A DNA stretch of 64,000 nt from Citrobacter sp. Marseille-Q6884 (GCF_945906775.1 NZ_CAMDRE010000002.1:124001-188000), one strand, 5' to 3'. Shown: positions 14,932 through 25,999, counted from the first letter of the stretch. Numbers and translations are program-made. Notes: generated from the sequence alone by a model not told the origin.

Positions 14932-15630
14932 TTAAACGCTTTCTGCCGAGCCTGCTGTGACGCTTCCCTGATGTTGGGTTTTTCCTGCCAGATAGCGCGT
15001 TTTAAAACGCGTGAAATGTTCGCCTAATCCTTCAGCCGCCTGCGTATCTCCAGCCAGATCCAGTAAGGCAATGGCGACTTCGGCGGTGCAGTATTGCCCT
15101 TCGGCATGGGCTTCGCGCAGGTGGTAAGCGGAAAGACGTGATAGATCGACCGAGATCACCGGCAAATTATCGAGGTACGGGCTTTTACGGAACATTTTAC
15201 GCGCTTCCGGCCAGGTACCATCAAGCATGATAAACAGCGGCGGCTTACCTGCTGGTGGAGTAAAAATCACCTCACGTTTTTCCCCCGCATAGGAGGCCGG
15301 AAATACCACCATGGGCTGATAATCCGGGTTTTGCACCAGCTCAAGAAGCGCCTGCGGTGGCTCGGTGCGCGACCACTGAAATGCCGCAGTATTGGGTAAA
15401 ATATCGGCAATTAAACGACCCGTGTTGCTGGGCTTCATGGGTTCGGTATCAAACATCACGAGGCAAAAACGGCTTTTCGCATGGGAAGGCGAGAGCGTTG
15501 CGCACAGGCACTGTTTCAGCGGCAGCAGGCAGCGCTGACAGCGGCGGACGCGGTTACCTCGGGCAAGAAAAGGACGCGTGGCACGGGCAAGGCGCTCGGC
15601 GCGTAACTGGAGAACGGCGTTATCGGTCAT
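14932..15630 (-). CDS. tapT: tRNA-uridine aminocarboxypropyltransferase TapT (DTW domain)
   Basis: TapT (YfiP) transfers the 3-amino-3-carboxypropyl group of S-adenosylmethionine to U47 of tRNAs, making acp3U. The 232 residues match the E. coli length. The family hallmark DGTW sits in MLDGTWPEARKMFRKSP, and the N-terminal cysteines of RRCQRCLLPLKQCLC could bind metal. It lies 69 bp downstream of trxC, separated by a hairpin terminator, and upstream of patZ on the same strand. Confidence 0.93.
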   Translation of the reverse strand: MTDNAVLQLRAERLARATRPFLARGNRVRRCQRCLLPLKQCLCATLSPSHAKSRFCLVMFDTEPMKPSNTGRLIADILPNTAAFQWSRTEPPQALLELVQNPDYQPMVVFPASYAGEKREVIFTPPAGKPPLFIMLDGTWPEARKMFRKSPYLDNLPVISVDLSRLSAYHLREAHAEGQYCTAEVAIALLDLAGDTQAAEGLGEHFTRFKTRYLAGKTQHQGSVTAGSAESV

Positions 15631-15667
15631 GGGGAAACACGTTGAAAAACGCTATTGTCGCAGAGGT

Positions 15668-15692
15668 GAAAACGGGGCACAAGATGTGCCCC
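15668..15692 (-). terminator. Terminator of trxC
   Basis: On the minus strand GGGGCAC, loop ATCTT, GTGCCCC is followed by GTTTTC. It lies between trxC and tapT. Confidence 0.75.
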
Positions 15693-15699
15693 GGAGAGA

Positions 15700-16119
15700 T
15701 TATAATGATTCGTTCAGCCAGCTATCAAATGGCGCTTTTGGTACGGCGCCATTCAGCATATCGACTACCTCACCTTTCTTGAAGATCATGATGGTGGGGA
15801 TGCTGCGGATACCAAAACGGGCACTGAGTTCGCGTTCGGCCTCCGTATTCACTTTCACAAAGCGCACTTTACCGCTACGCTCTTCGGCGACATCTTCAAA
15901 AATGGGCGCGAAGTTGCGGCACGGCCCACACCATGGAGCCCAGAAATCAACCACTACAGGAAGATCGTCTTTTAACAGCTTATCCAGCGTTTCACCGGTC
16001 GCATTGATCACCTCTCCGTCAAACAGGTCGTGACCACAGCGTCCGCATTTAGCCGCTTCCTGAACACGATCGTCGGGAATGCGGTTGATTGCCTGGCAGC
16101 TGGTACAAACGGTATTCAT
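15700..16119 (-). CDS. trxC: Thioredoxin 2
   Basis: TrxC is a cytoplasmic disulfide reductase with a zinc-binding N-terminal extension. The zinc ligands are two CxxC pairs (Cys5/Cys8 and Cys25/Cys28), and the redox motif WCGPC has Cys64 and Cys67. The start at 16119 (AGAGG eight bases upstream) gives 139 residues, the E. coli length; an upstream in-frame ATG would add 32 residues without similarity. In E. coli it is OxyR-induced; I did not confirm an OxyR site in the 206 bp before the divergent yfiF. Confidence 0.96.
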   Translation of the reverse strand: MNTVCTSCQAINRIPDDRVQEAAKCGRCGHDLFDGEVINATGETLDKLLKDDLPVVVDFWAPWCGPCRNFAPIFEDVAEERSGKVRFVKVNTEAERELSARFGIRSIPTIMIFKKGEVVDMLNGAVPKAPFDSWLNESL

Positions 16120-16325
16120 AACTAACCTCTGGATGAGTAGGTGGACTTCGCGGCAATAACGCCGACATGTTTCTATTATGTTACATATTATCGGAAAGAC
16201 TGTTTTAAACAACAATGCGTTTTATTCAATGAGTACAATAGTCATAAGCTTTTAAATGAAATCATGGCTAACGAGGTGCACATCGGGTAATCTGCGCGCT
16301 TCGCGCAGAGCAGGTGGAGAAAAAC

Positions 16326-17405
16326 ATGAGCGACGAACTGAAGAACAAAAACGGCAAGGTCAAAGTGATGTACGTCCGCAGTGACGATGACTCGGATAAA
16401 CGCACCCAAAATCCACGTACTGGTAAAGGCGGCGGTCGCCCCGGTACTTCCCGAGCCGAAGGCGGTCGTCGCCCTGCCCGTGATGACAGAAAGGGCCCGA
16501 ACAGTGAGCGCGGCCGTGAACGTGGTCGTGACCGCGATGTAGAACGCGACCGCAGACGTGAAGATTCTCCGTGGCGTACCGTCTCCCGCGCACCGAACGA
16601 TGATGCGGTGGAAAAGGCCGATCACGGTGGTATCAGCGGTAAGAGCTTTATCGATCCTGAAGTATTACGTCGTCAGCGTGCGGAAGAAACCCGCGTTTAC
16701 GGTGAAAATGCCTGTCAGGCTCTGTTCCAGAGTCGCCCGGACGCTATTGTCCGTGCCTGGTTTATCCAGAGCGTGACCCCGCGATTTAAAGAAGCACTAC
16801 GCTGGATGGCGGCAAACCGTAAAGCCTACCACGTGGTGGACGAAGCTGAGCTGGCGAAAGCCTCCGGAACTGAGCACCATGGCGGTGTTTGCTTCCTGAT
16901 CAAAAAACGTAATGGCACGACCGTTAAGCAATGGGTTAATCAGGCAGGCGCGCAGGATTGCGTGTTGGCTCTGGAGGATATTGCTAACCCGCACAACCTG
17001 GGCGGCATGATGCGTAGCTGTGCCCACTTCGGCGTGAAGGGTGTGGTGGTACAGGATGCCGCGCTTCTGGAGTCAGGGGCTGCTATTCGTACCGCAGAAG
17101 GCGGGGCAGAGCACGTCCAGCCGATCACTGGCGACAGCATTGTTGATGTGTTGGATGATTTCCGTCAGGCGGGTTACACCGTCGTGATGACTTCCAGCGA
17201 GAAAGGTCAGTCGTTGTTTAATACGACGCTGCCGGAAAAAATGGTGCTGGTGTTAGGGCGCGAGCGCGATGCGCTGCCAGAAGCGGCTTGTTCCGCGGAT
17301 GACCTGTGCGTTGCGATTGACGGTACTGGCAACGTCGAAACGCTTAATGTCTCCGTCGCGACAGGCGTACTGCTTGCTGAATGGTGGCGTCAGAACAAAG
17401 CGTGA
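16326..17405 (+). CDS. yfiF: SpoU/TrmH-family RNA 2'-O-methyltransferase YfiF (substrate unknown)
   Basis: The C-terminal half is a SPOUT (trefoil-knot) methyltransferase with the three TrmH motifs: [28 protein letters not shown] and [15 protein letters not shown]. The middle has the SpoU substrate-binding-like domain. The target RNA is not established for YfiF. The N-terminus (about 1-85) is highly charged and probably disordered, with residues 61-80 made almost wholly of Arg, Asp, Glu and Gly. At 359 residues it is about 14 longer than the E. coli protein as I recall it, and this stretch accounts for the difference. The ATG at 16326 is preceded by GGTGGAG; a GTG at 16314 overlaps that site. 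Confidence 0.88.
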   Translation: MSDELKNKNGKVKVMYVRSDDDSDKRTQNPRTGKGGGRPGTSRAEGGRRPARDDRKGPNSERGRERGRDRDVERDRRREDSPWRTVSRAPNDDAVEKADHGGISGKSFIDPEVLRRQRAEETRVYGENACQALFQSRPDAIVRAWFIQSVTPRFKEALRWMAANRKAYHVVDEAELAKASGTEHHGGVCFLIKKRNGTTVKQWVNQAGAQDCVLALEDIANPHNLGGMMRSCAHFGVKGVVVQDAALLESGAAIRTAEGGAEHVQPITGDSIVDVLDDFRQAGYTVVMTSSEKGQSLFNTTLPEKMVLVLGRERDALPEAACSADDLCVAIDGTGNVETLNVSVATGVLLAEWWRQNKA

Positions 17406-17409
17406 TAGT

Positions 17410-17440
17410 AAAAATGCCAGCGAATCGCTGGCATTTTTTT
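17410..17440. terminator. Bidirectional terminator between yfiF and ung
   Basis: AAAATGCCAGCG, loop AAT, CGCTGGCATTTT, with A runs on the left and T runs on the right, so it can stop both convergent genes. The ung stop codon (17441-17439) lies within its right edge. Confidence 0.88.
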
Positions 17441-18128
17441 ACTCACTTTCTGCGGGTAAGACCGGCATCCAGTCAATGGGTTTTTCACCGCGTTGTTCCA
17501 GCCACGCATTTGTCAGTGCAAAGTGATTACAGCCAAAGAAGCCGCGGTGCGCCGAGAGCGGTGACGGGTGCGGTGCCTTCAGGATATGGTGACGGTGCGC
17601 ATCAATAATTGCCCCTTTCTTCTGCGCGTGCGCGCCCCAGAGCAAAAATACCACTCCTTCACGATGTTCATTGATCAGACTAATGACTTTGTCGGTAAAG
17701 GTTTCCCAGCCCAGACTTGCATGGGAATGTGCCTGACCAGCCCGGACGGTCAGAACCGTATTCAGTAACAGCACGCCCTGACGCGCCCAGCTTTCCAGAT
17801 ATCCGTGCGCGGGGCGCGTAAAACCGGGAATAGTGGACTCCAGCTCTTTATACATGTTCAGCAATGAGGGCGGTGTCGCAATGCCTGGACGAACAGAAAA
17901 TGCCAGTCCATGTGCCTGACCTGGGCCGTGGTAGGGATCTTGCCCCAGGATAACGACTTTAACGTCACCCAGTTCGGTAAAGCGAAATGCGTTAAACACA
18001 TCTTTTTGCGGTGGGTAAATCGTCATGCCTGACTGACGTTCCCCGGCAACGGTATGCAGTGTGTTTACAAAATAGGGCTGCTGTTTCTCTTCTGCCAGCA
18101 CATCGTGCCAGGTTAATTCGGTAGCCAT
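17439..18128 (-). CDS. ung: Uracil-DNA glycosylase
   Basis: Ung removes uracil from DNA, starting base-excision repair. The 229 residues match E. coli. The water-activating loop GQDPYH (Asp64) and the leucine/histidine loop [10 protein letters not shown] are intact, as is the uracil pocket region around LLLNTVLTV. It faces yfiF and is transcribed away from grcA. Confidence 0.97.
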   Translation of the reverse strand: MATELTWHDVLAEEKQQPYFVNTLHTVAGERQSGMTIYPPQKDVFNAFRFTELGDVKVVILGQDPYHGPGQAHGLAFSVRPGIATPPSLLNMYKELESTIPGFTRPAHGYLESWARQGVLLLNTVLTVRAGQAHSHASLGWETFTDKVISLINEHREGVVFLLWGAHAQKKGAIIDAHRHHILKAPHPSPLSAHRGFFGCNHFALTNAWLEQRGEKPIDWMPVLPAESE

Positions 18129-18269
18129 CTCGCTCTCCTGCGAATTTTCAATCGCTATAGCTTAACTGCTTCTTTATGAGGCGCAAAATTCTGTACGTTT
18201 CTCAAGAGGCTACCCCCTAAAGATAGTTGAAAATTTATGTAAAAAGTTTATCTGCGCATATGGCGTAAG

Positions 18270-18283
18270 TTGATGTAAAACAA
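18270..18283 (+). promoter_or_regulatory. Upstream FNR site of grcA
   Basis: TTGAT-GTAA-AACAA matches the FNR consensus TTGAT-N4-ATCAA at nine of ten positions. Its centre is 53 bp upstream of the second site, the spacing reported for E. coli yfiD (-93.5 and -40.5), where the upstream site reduces the activation seen at the proximal one. Confidence 0.7.
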
Positions 18284-18322
18284 TAAAATCCGCCTATCAC
18301 CACTTTTCATGTGTGGTTTTTG

Positions 18323-18336
18323 TTGATTTAAATCAA
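18323..18336 (+). promoter_or_regulatory. Proximal FNR site of grcA
   Basis: TTGAT-TTAA-ATCAA is a perfect FNR palindrome. If it is centred at -40.5, transcription would start near 18370, with TATATA at 18359-18364 as the -10 element. The rest of the 319-bp ung-grcA gap is A/T-rich; ArcA and Pdh regulation is known for E. coli but I did not locate those sites. Confidence 0.85.
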
Positions 18337-18447
18337 AGATTCAAGGGTGTGTGAGGGGTATATATACACTCAAGCAACAATGGTTTTACCAATTGGCCGG
18401 GTAAACGGCCGACCGAAATCAAATAATTTTGCCGGGGAGGCATCAAC

Positions 18448-18831
18448 ATGATTACAGGTATCCAGATTACTAAAGCCGCTAACGACGACCTGCTGAACTC
18501 TTTCTGGCTGCTGGACAACGAAAAAGGCGAAGCACGCTGCATCGTTGCGAAAGCAGGTTTCAATGCTGATGACGTCGTTGCCGTCAGCAAACTGGGCGAA
18601 ATCGAATACCGTGAAGTGCCGGTAGACGTACAGCCGGAAGTCCGTGTGGAAGGTGGTCAACACCTGAACGTTAACGTTCTGCGTCGCGAAACGCTGGAAG
18701 ATGCGGTTAAGCACCCGGAAAAATATCCGCAGCTGACCATCCGTGTTTCTGGTTATGCAGTGCGTTTCAACTCACTGACTCCAGAACAACAGCGCGACGT
18801 TATTGCTCGTACCTTTACTGAAAGCCTGTAA
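18448..18831 (+). CDS. grcA: Autonomous glycyl radical cofactor GrcA
   Basis: GrcA (YfiD) replaces the C-terminal glycyl-radical segment of pyruvate formate-lyase after oxygen damage. The 127 residues equal E. coli GrcA; the radical glycine is Gly102 in the motif RVSGYAVRF, followed by the PFL-like tail. GGGGAGG lies ten bases before the ATG. It is a single-gene unit with two FNR sites upstream and a strong terminator after it, which fits anaerobic/microaerobic induction. Confidence 0.97.
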   Translation: MITGIQITKAANDDLLNSFWLLDNEKGEARCIVAKAGFNADDVVAVSKLGEIEYREVPVDVQPEVRVEGGQHLNVNVLRRETLEDAVKHPEKYPQLTIRVSGYAVRFNSLTPEQQRDVIARTFTESL

Positions 18832-18867
18832 GGCTCCCGGGGTAACAGTCCCGATAATCAGATAATT

Positions 18868-18904
18868 AAAAAGCGGACGGTGTCAGTACACCGTCCGCTT
18901 TTTT
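18868..18904. terminator. Bidirectional terminator between grcA and eamB
   Basis: AAAAAGCGGACGGTGT pairs with ACACCGTCCGCTTTTT across a CAGT loop; the A and T flanks make it usable in both directions, for grcA and for the convergent eamB. Confidence 0.9.
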
Positions 18905-18911
18905 ACATCAT

Positions 18912-19499
18912 TTAGTAAAAAATCCTCACTGCGCAGTACACCAGCAGTAATGCCAGAATGACATTCAATTGCCGTCCATAGCAGCGAAAGATGCGCTGGA
19001 AAAGATGGCCAGCCAGCGCCCAGCAGGCATTGCCGAATGTGCCTATCAACGCCAGTAACACGCTAACGCCAATAACCCAGCTCAGCTCTCTTGTATGCGG
19101 CAGAACAAATGTGGATAACGCGGTGATGCCATACAGGATGATTTTTACGTTCACGAACTGCAAACCGAAACTCGCCCAAAAGCTAATGGGTTTCGCCTCG
19201 AGGCTATCGTTTGAGGCCTTGCTGGTGGCTATTTTCAATGCCAGCCATAAGATATACGCCGCCCCCGCCCAACTGAGCCAGTGGACGATAGCCGGATCAA
19301 TGACGGCAAGCGAGAATGAAATCCCTGCACACAGCAACATCACGATCAAAAAGCCCAGGCTCATTCCCGCTAACACGTGCGTACTCTGACGAAATCCGTG
19401 CGAAGTCGCTGCGCTAAGCGCGAGAATATTATTGGGCCCCGGCGTGAGGGCTGTAATCAATGTATAGGTCCAGAATGCGCTTAAAAGAGTGGGGGTCAC
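18912..19499 (-). CDS. eamB: Cysteine/O-acetylserine exporter EamB (RhtB/LysE family)
   Basis: EamB (YfiK) is an inner-membrane exporter of O-acetylserine and cysteine. The 195 residues are typical for the RhtB/LysE superfamily, with about six hydrophobic segments and the N-terminal family signature TPGPNNI. It faces grcA and is divergent from the LysR gene yfiE, separated by 102 bp. In K-12 the two genes are also neighbours, suggesting that yfiE controls eamB, though this is inference. Confidence 0.94.
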   Translation of the reverse strand: MTPTLLSAFWTYTLITALTPGPNNILALSAATSHGFRQSTHVLAGMSLGFLIVMLLCAGISFSLAVIDPAIVHWLSWAGAAYILWLALKIATSKASNDSLEAKPISFWASFGLQFVNVKIILYGITALSTFVLPHTRELSWVIGVSVLLALIGTFGNACWALAGHLFQRIFRCYGRQLNVILALLLVYCAVRIFY

Positions 19500-19601
19500 T
19501 TGTTATCTCCTCTGTTTTAGCAGACAGTACCCGACATGAAACATTTAAAAAAATGAATGTTTTTAAATCCTGGGTTCAATAATATCGATAGGTTGGTGGG
19601 A

Positions 19602-20498
19602 ATGGATTTACGTCGGTTTATTACGCTGAAAACGGTGGTAGAAGAAGGGTCATTCCTTCGGGCTTCGCAAAAACTGTGTTGTACGCAATCAACCGTTACG
19701 TTTCATATTCAACAACTTGAGCAAGAACTCTCTTTGCAATTGTTCGAAAAAATTGGCCGTCGGATGTGCCTTACCAGTGAAGGGAAAAAACTCATGCCAC
19801 ATGTGCATGAACTGAGCCGGGTGATGTCATCGATCCGCCAGGTGGCAAGACAAGATGCGCCGCCCAGCGGCGAGCTGCGTGTCGCAACAGGTGAAACCCT
19901 TCTGGCATATAAAATGCCGCAGGTTTTACAGCGATTTAAACAGCGTGCACCGAATGTGCGGTTGTCCTTACAGTCACTCAACTGTTATGTCATTCGCGAT
20001 GCATTGCTGGATGATGAGGTCGATCTGGGGGTGTTTTATCGCGTCGGCAAAGATGATGCGCTTGAGATGCTGCCGCTGGGTGAACAATCCCTGGTCCTGG
20101 TGGCGTCTCCGAACATTCAGCACGCTGATTTCACTCAACATAGCCAGCATATTCCCTGTAGCTTTATCATCAATGAACCACAATGTATTTTCAGGCAGCG
20201 CTTTGAAGGCTTGCTGCGCCAGCGTCAGATTACACTGGAAAACACCATTGAACTGTGGAGCATTGAGAGCATCAAGCAGTGTGTTATGGCGAACCTTGGG
20301 ATCAGCTTTTTACCCCGTTTTGCCGTCGAACGGGAGCTTAGCACGGGGGCACTGATTGAATTACCGTTCTGTGAAGAACCTGAGTCGATAACCGCATTGT
20401 GTGCACATCATGCCGGGAAAGCGGTCAGCCCGGCCATGCGGGTTTTTATGGAATGTGTTGAAGAGAGTTTTATGGCGAATGAAAAAATGCCGGGCTAA
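19602..20498 (+). CDS. yfiE: LysR-family regulator YfiE
   Basis: This is a LysR-type transcription factor of unknown ligand. The N-terminal winged helix-turn-helix (about residues 1-60, SFLRASQKLCCTQSTVTFHI) is followed by a two-lobed inducer-binding domain (about 90-290). The ATG at 19602 has GGTGGGA just upstream and aligns with the E. coli start; 15 extra in-frame codons upstream have no counterpart. The 298-residue product is slightly longer than the K-12 protein at its C-terminus. The stop codon lies in the loop of the srmB terminator hairpin. Divergence from eamB makes that gene its likeliest target. Confidence 0.9.
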   Translation: MDLRRFITLKTVVEEGSFLRASQKLCCTQSTVTFHIQQLEQELSLQLFEKIGRRMCLTSEGKKLMPHVHELSRVMSSIRQVARQDAPPSGELRVATGETLLAYKMPQVLQRFKQRAPNVRLSLQSLNCYVIRDALLDDEVDLGVFYRVGKDDALEMLPLGEQSLVLVASPNIQHADFTQHSQHIPCSFIINEPQCIFRQRFEGLLRQRQITLENTIELWSIESIKQCVMANLGISFLPRFAVERELSTGALIELPFCEEPESITALCAHHAGKAVSPAMRVFMECVEESFMANEKMPG

Positions 20499-20509
20499 AG
20501 GCCCGGCAT
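20481..20509 (-). terminator. Terminator of srmB, overlapping the yfiE stop
   Basis: On the minus strand ATGCCGGGC, loop CTTTA, GCCCGGCAT is followed by TTTTTTC. The left arm and T tail are the last codons of yfiE on the other strand, and the loop contains its TAA (20496-20498). Confidence 0.85.
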
Positions 20510-20514
20510 CATGC

Positions 20515-21843
20515 TTACTCTTTGTCGGATTGCTGAGCGCCTGTTCCGCTCGGCTTACGACGTTTGCCAATGTTTTTGGCGTCGCGGTGACGTTTCTTCA
20601 CGCGCGGCTTCTCTTTATCTTTTTCTTTTTTCTCGGCGCGCTTCGCCAGCACTTTCTTGGATGGCTTGCCGTTAGATTTCTCACTTGGCGCACGGGTTGT
20701 TGGACGTAGTTCGTCAATAACGCGAGCCTTCAGCGGTTCGTCAATATAGCGGCTCGCTTTGCCGAGCAGCAGATGGTCATGCGCTTCAACCAGAGAAATC
20801 GCAGTGCCTTTACGGCCCGCGCGACCGGTACGACCAATACGGTGCAGATAGGCGTCACCACTACGCGGCATGTCGTAGTTAAATACGTGGCTGACGTCAG
20901 GAATATCGATACCGCGTGCCGCAACGTCGGTCGCCACCAACACGTTCACGCGACCATCGGTCAGTCGTTTGATCGCTTCGTTACGTTTAATCTGCACCAT
21001 CTCGCCTTCGAGATAGCAGTTATTGATCCCTGCCTGGCGCAGCCAGCCTGCCAGTTCGTGCACACGCTCGCGTTTACGCACAAAGACAATGGAGCGGGTC
21101 GCTTCCGGCTGTTTTAACAGATGGATCAGCAGCGCTGTTTTATGCTCGATATTGTCGGCACGGTAGTACCATTGATGGATCTTCTTGCGTTCGCGCGTGG
21201 ACGGATCCGCAGAAACTTCAACCGGATCTTCCAGCAGACGCTCGGCAAAATCTTTAATCGCATCGCCTTCCAGCGTGGCAGAGAACAGCATGGTCTGCTT
21301 ACGCCAGCGGGTTTCACCGGCAATATGCTCGATGTCCTGAGCGAAGCCCATGTCCAGCATACGGTCGGCTTCATCAAGGATCAGCGTTTCAACTGCATGG
21401 CAGTCGAAGTTCTCTTCTTTGATGTATTGCAGCAAACGACCTGTAGTGGCGACCACGATATCCTGGTTTTCGCTAAAGACTTCCATGTGGTTCATATAAG
21501 CCACGCCACCGGTAATGGTGGCGATATCCAGGTGCGTATTTTTGGCCAGTTCACGGGCGTGTTCGGCAACCTGCATCGCCAGTTCGCGGGTCGGCGTCAA
21601 AATTAAAATGCGCGGTGGACCGGATTTCTTGCGTGGGAAGTCGAGCAGGTGCTGCAACGCTGGCAGCAAATATGCCGCCGTTTTACCGGTGCCTGTCGGC
21701 GCAGAACCGAGTACATCACGGCCATCGAGCGCAGGCGGAATGGCGGCAGCCTGAATGGCGGTCGGGCGAGTGAAACCTTTTTCCTGGAGGGCATCCAGCA
21801 GGCTTTCATCGAGTTCAAGTTCGGAAAAAGTCGTTACAGTCAT
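20515..21843 (-). CDS. srmB: DEAD-box RNA helicase SrmB
   Basis: SrmB acts early in assembly of the large ribosomal subunit. The 442 residues (E. coli about 444) carry the Q motif (GFTRPTAIQ), motif I APTGTGKT, Ia PTRELA, DEAD in ILDEADRML, SAT, and motif VI HRIGRTGRAGR, followed by a lysine/arginine-rich tail (about 385-442) that binds RNA. It is a single gene, divergent from trmN6 (130 bp between starts), with its own terminator. Confidence 0.96.
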   Translation of the reverse strand: MTVTTFSELELDESLLDALQEKGFTRPTAIQAAAIPPALDGRDVLGSAPTGTGKTAAYLLPALQHLLDFPRKKSGPPRILILTPTRELAMQVAEHARELAKNTHLDIATITGGVAYMNHMEVFSENQDIVVATTGRLLQYIKEENFDCHAVETLILDEADRMLDMGFAQDIEHIAGETRWRKQTMLFSATLEGDAIKDFAERLLEDPVEVSADPSTRERKKIHQWYYRADNIEHKTALLIHLLKQPEATRSIVFVRKRERVHELAGWLRQAGINNCYLEGEMVQIKRNEAIKRLTDGRVNVLVATDVAARGIDIPDVSHVFNYDMPRSGDAYLHRIGRTGRAGRKGTAISLVEAHDHLLLGKASRYIDEPLKARVIDELRPTTRAPSEKSNGKPSKKVLAKRAEKKEKDKEKPRVKKRHRDAKNIGKRRKPSGTGAQQSDKE

Positions 21844-21973
21844 GTTCTACCTCTGTGTGGGGCGCTGATTATAGACGTTACGGCTGCAATCTTCATCTGT
21901 TTGTATGGATATACCTTCTCAGGTATTGTTTTTATCCTATGTTTTCGTTTTTTTCCCAGGAAGGTCGTTTTTC

Positions 21974-24342
<2,369 letters not shown>

Positions 24343-24580
24343 GTGTTTGGTCACCATAGCACCACATTGCGCAGTACTGCACGTTTTATTTTGAATTGTG
24401 TTGCAATGACTAAACAGGAAAGAAAAGCATCGCGGGGAGTAAAAGCGCAAAAATATTTTGTGAAGCAGGCCGTTAGCATCAGATTATGTGATGAAATAAA
24501 GCGGCTGTTGGGTTACTCTGCAAGCGGTAAATGGGCATTTCTATACAGATAGTGCGTTGATCGGGTTATGTAGACTTATA

Positions 24581-24745
24581 ATGAGAGATAAGACCTGTCT
24601 ACAACATGACAAACAAAAACAAATGCGTAACGGAACTTTACGAAACTTGAGCACTCTAAGTCGTTGCTTGCTCATAGTGCAGCTGATGGAGTGGCGTTTC
24701 GAAAGCGCGTGGAAATTTGGTTTGGGGAGACTTTACCTCGGATGA
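24581..24745 (+). CDS. rseD: RseD leader peptide, translationally coupled to rpoE
   Basis: A short frame of about 54 codons, rich in Leu, Arg and Trp, ends in TGA that overlaps the rpoE start codon (ATGA at 24742-24745). E. coli has a leader peptide here, RseD, whose translation is coupled to rpoE and is repressed by CsrA. The start is uncertain: ATG at 24581 has no good ribosome site, TTG at 24557 and ATG at 24623 are alternatives. The frame contains the sigma-E promoter, so only transcripts from upstream promoters carry the whole leader. Confidence 0.6.
   Translation: MRDKTCLQHDKQKQMRNGTLRNLSTLSRCLLIVQLMEWRFESAWKFGLGRLYLG
24632..24659 (+). promoter_or_regulatory. Sigma-E autoregulatory promoter of rpoE
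   Basis: GGAACTT (24632-24638), 16 bp, TCTAA (24655-24659) match the sigma-E consensus GGAACTT-N15/16-TCTRA. The same element drives rpoE in E. coli. Predicted start near 24666, about 76 nt before the rpoE ATG. Confidence 0.88.
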
Positions 24746-25317
24746 GCGAGCAGTTAACGGACCAGGTCCTGGTTGAACGGGTCCAGAAGGGAGATCAGAA
24801 AGCCTTTAACTTACTGGTAGTACGCTATCAGCATAAAGTGGCGAGTCTGGTTTCCCGCTATGTGCCGTCGGGAGATGTTCCCGATGTGGTGCAAGAAGCA
24901 TTTATTAAGGCCTATCGTGCGCTGGACTCGTTCCGGGGAGATAGTGCTTTTTATACCTGGCTGTATCGTATTGCAGTCAATACAGCGAAGAATTACCTGG
25001 TCGCTCAGGGGCGTCGTCCACCTTCCAGTGATATAGATGCTATTGAAGCAGAAAACTACGAAAGTGGCGGAGCACTGAAAGAAATTTCGAACCCTGAGAA
25101 CTTAATGTTGTCAGAAGAACTGAGACAGATAGTTTTCCGAACTATTGAGTCCCTCCCGGAAGATTTACGTATGGCAATAACCTTACGGGAGCTGGATGGC
25201 CTGAGCTATGAAGAAATAGCCGCTATCATGGATTGTCCGGTGGGTACGGTGCGTTCTCGTATCTTCCGAGCGAGGGAAGCTATTGATAATAAAGTTCAAC
25301 CGCTTATCAGGCGTTGA
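24742..25317 (+). CDS. rpoE: Envelope-stress sigma factor sigma-E (RpoE)
   Basis: RpoE directs RNA polymerase to envelope-stress genes and small RNAs. The 191 residues are an ECF-type sigma: region 2 (about 15-90, with YRIAVNTAKNYLV) and region 4 (about 135-185, DGLSYEEIAAIMDCPVGTV helix-turn-helix). I chose the ATG at 24742, which overlaps the RseD stop; an upstream in-frame start would add 26 residues absent from the family. First structural gene of rpoE-rseABC; RseA, encoded next, holds it inactive at the membrane. Confidence 0.97.
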   Translation: MSEQLTDQVLVERVQKGDQKAFNLLVVRYQHKVASLVSRYVPSGDVPDVVQEAFIKAYRALDSFRGDSAFYTWLYRIAVNTAKNYLVAQGRRPPSSDIDAIEAENYESGGALKEISNPENLMLSEELRQIVFRTIESLPEDLRMAITLRELDGLSYEEIAAIMDCPVGTVRSRIFRAREAIDNKVQPLIRR

Positions 25318-25348
25318 CGATAGCGGGATACTGGAAAAGGTATTAGGC

Positions 25349-25999
25349 ATGCAGAAAGAAAAACTTTCCGCTTTAATGGATGGCGAAACGCTGGACACTG
25401 AGTTACTCAAAGAGTTGACTCACGACCCGGAAATGCAAAAAACCTGGGAGAGTTATCACCTGATTCGCGACTCCATGCGAGGTGATACCGCCGACGTTCT
25501 CCATTTCGATATTTCCGCCCGCGTAATGGCTGCCATTGCAGATGAGCCAGTGCGTCAGACGGCGCCTTTGATTCCTGAGGCCCAGCCAGCACCGCATCAG
25601 TGGCAGAAAATGCCATTCTGGAAGAAAATGCGTCCGTGGGCAGCGCAACTGACCCAAATGGGTGTGGCTGCGTGCGTATCACTTGCAGTTATCGTTGGTG
25701 TCCAGCACTATAATGGGCAATCTGAAACGTCCCAGCAGCCCGAAACACCGGTATTTAATACATTACCGATGATGGGTAAAGCCAGCCCGGTGAGCCTGGG
25801 TGTACCTTCTGACGCGACGGCCAATGGCGGTCAGCAACAGCAGGTGCAGGAGCAGCGTCGTCGTATCAATGCCATGTTGCAGGATTACGAACTGCAGCGC
25901 CGACTGCACTCCGAACAGCTTCAGTTTGAGCAGGCGCAAACACAGCAAGCCGCTGTACAGGTGCCAGGAATTCAAACTTTAGGAACGCAATCGCAGTAA
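25349..25999 (+). CDS. rseA: Anti-sigma-E factor RseA
   Basis: RseA is a single-pass inner-membrane protein whose cytoplasmic part (about 1-100, starting QKEKLSALMDGE) sequesters RpoE; DegS and then RseP cleave it under stress. The membrane segment is about 101-118 (MGVAACVSLAVIVGV), and the periplasmic tail is rich in Gln (QQQQVQEQRRR) and binds RseB. It has 216 residues as in E. coli; the in-frame upstream extension into the rpoE end is not used. TAATG joins it to rseB. Confidence 0.96.
   Translation: MQKEKLSALMDGETLDTELLKELTHDPEMQKTWESYHLIRDSMRGDTADVLHFDISARVMAAIADEPVRQTAPLIPEAQPAPHQWQKMPFWKKMRPWAAQLTQMGVAACVSLAVIVGVQHYNGQSETSQQPETPVFNTLPMMGKASPVSLGVPSDATANGGQQQQVQEQRRRINAMLQDYELQRRLHSEQLQFEQAQTQQAAVQVPGIQTLGTQSQ

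Noticed and set aside
24343..24552. 69-codon frame between nadB and rpoE
   Set aside because: No ribosome site or known relative, and it overlaps the second NadR-like box; a spurious frame is more likely than a gene.
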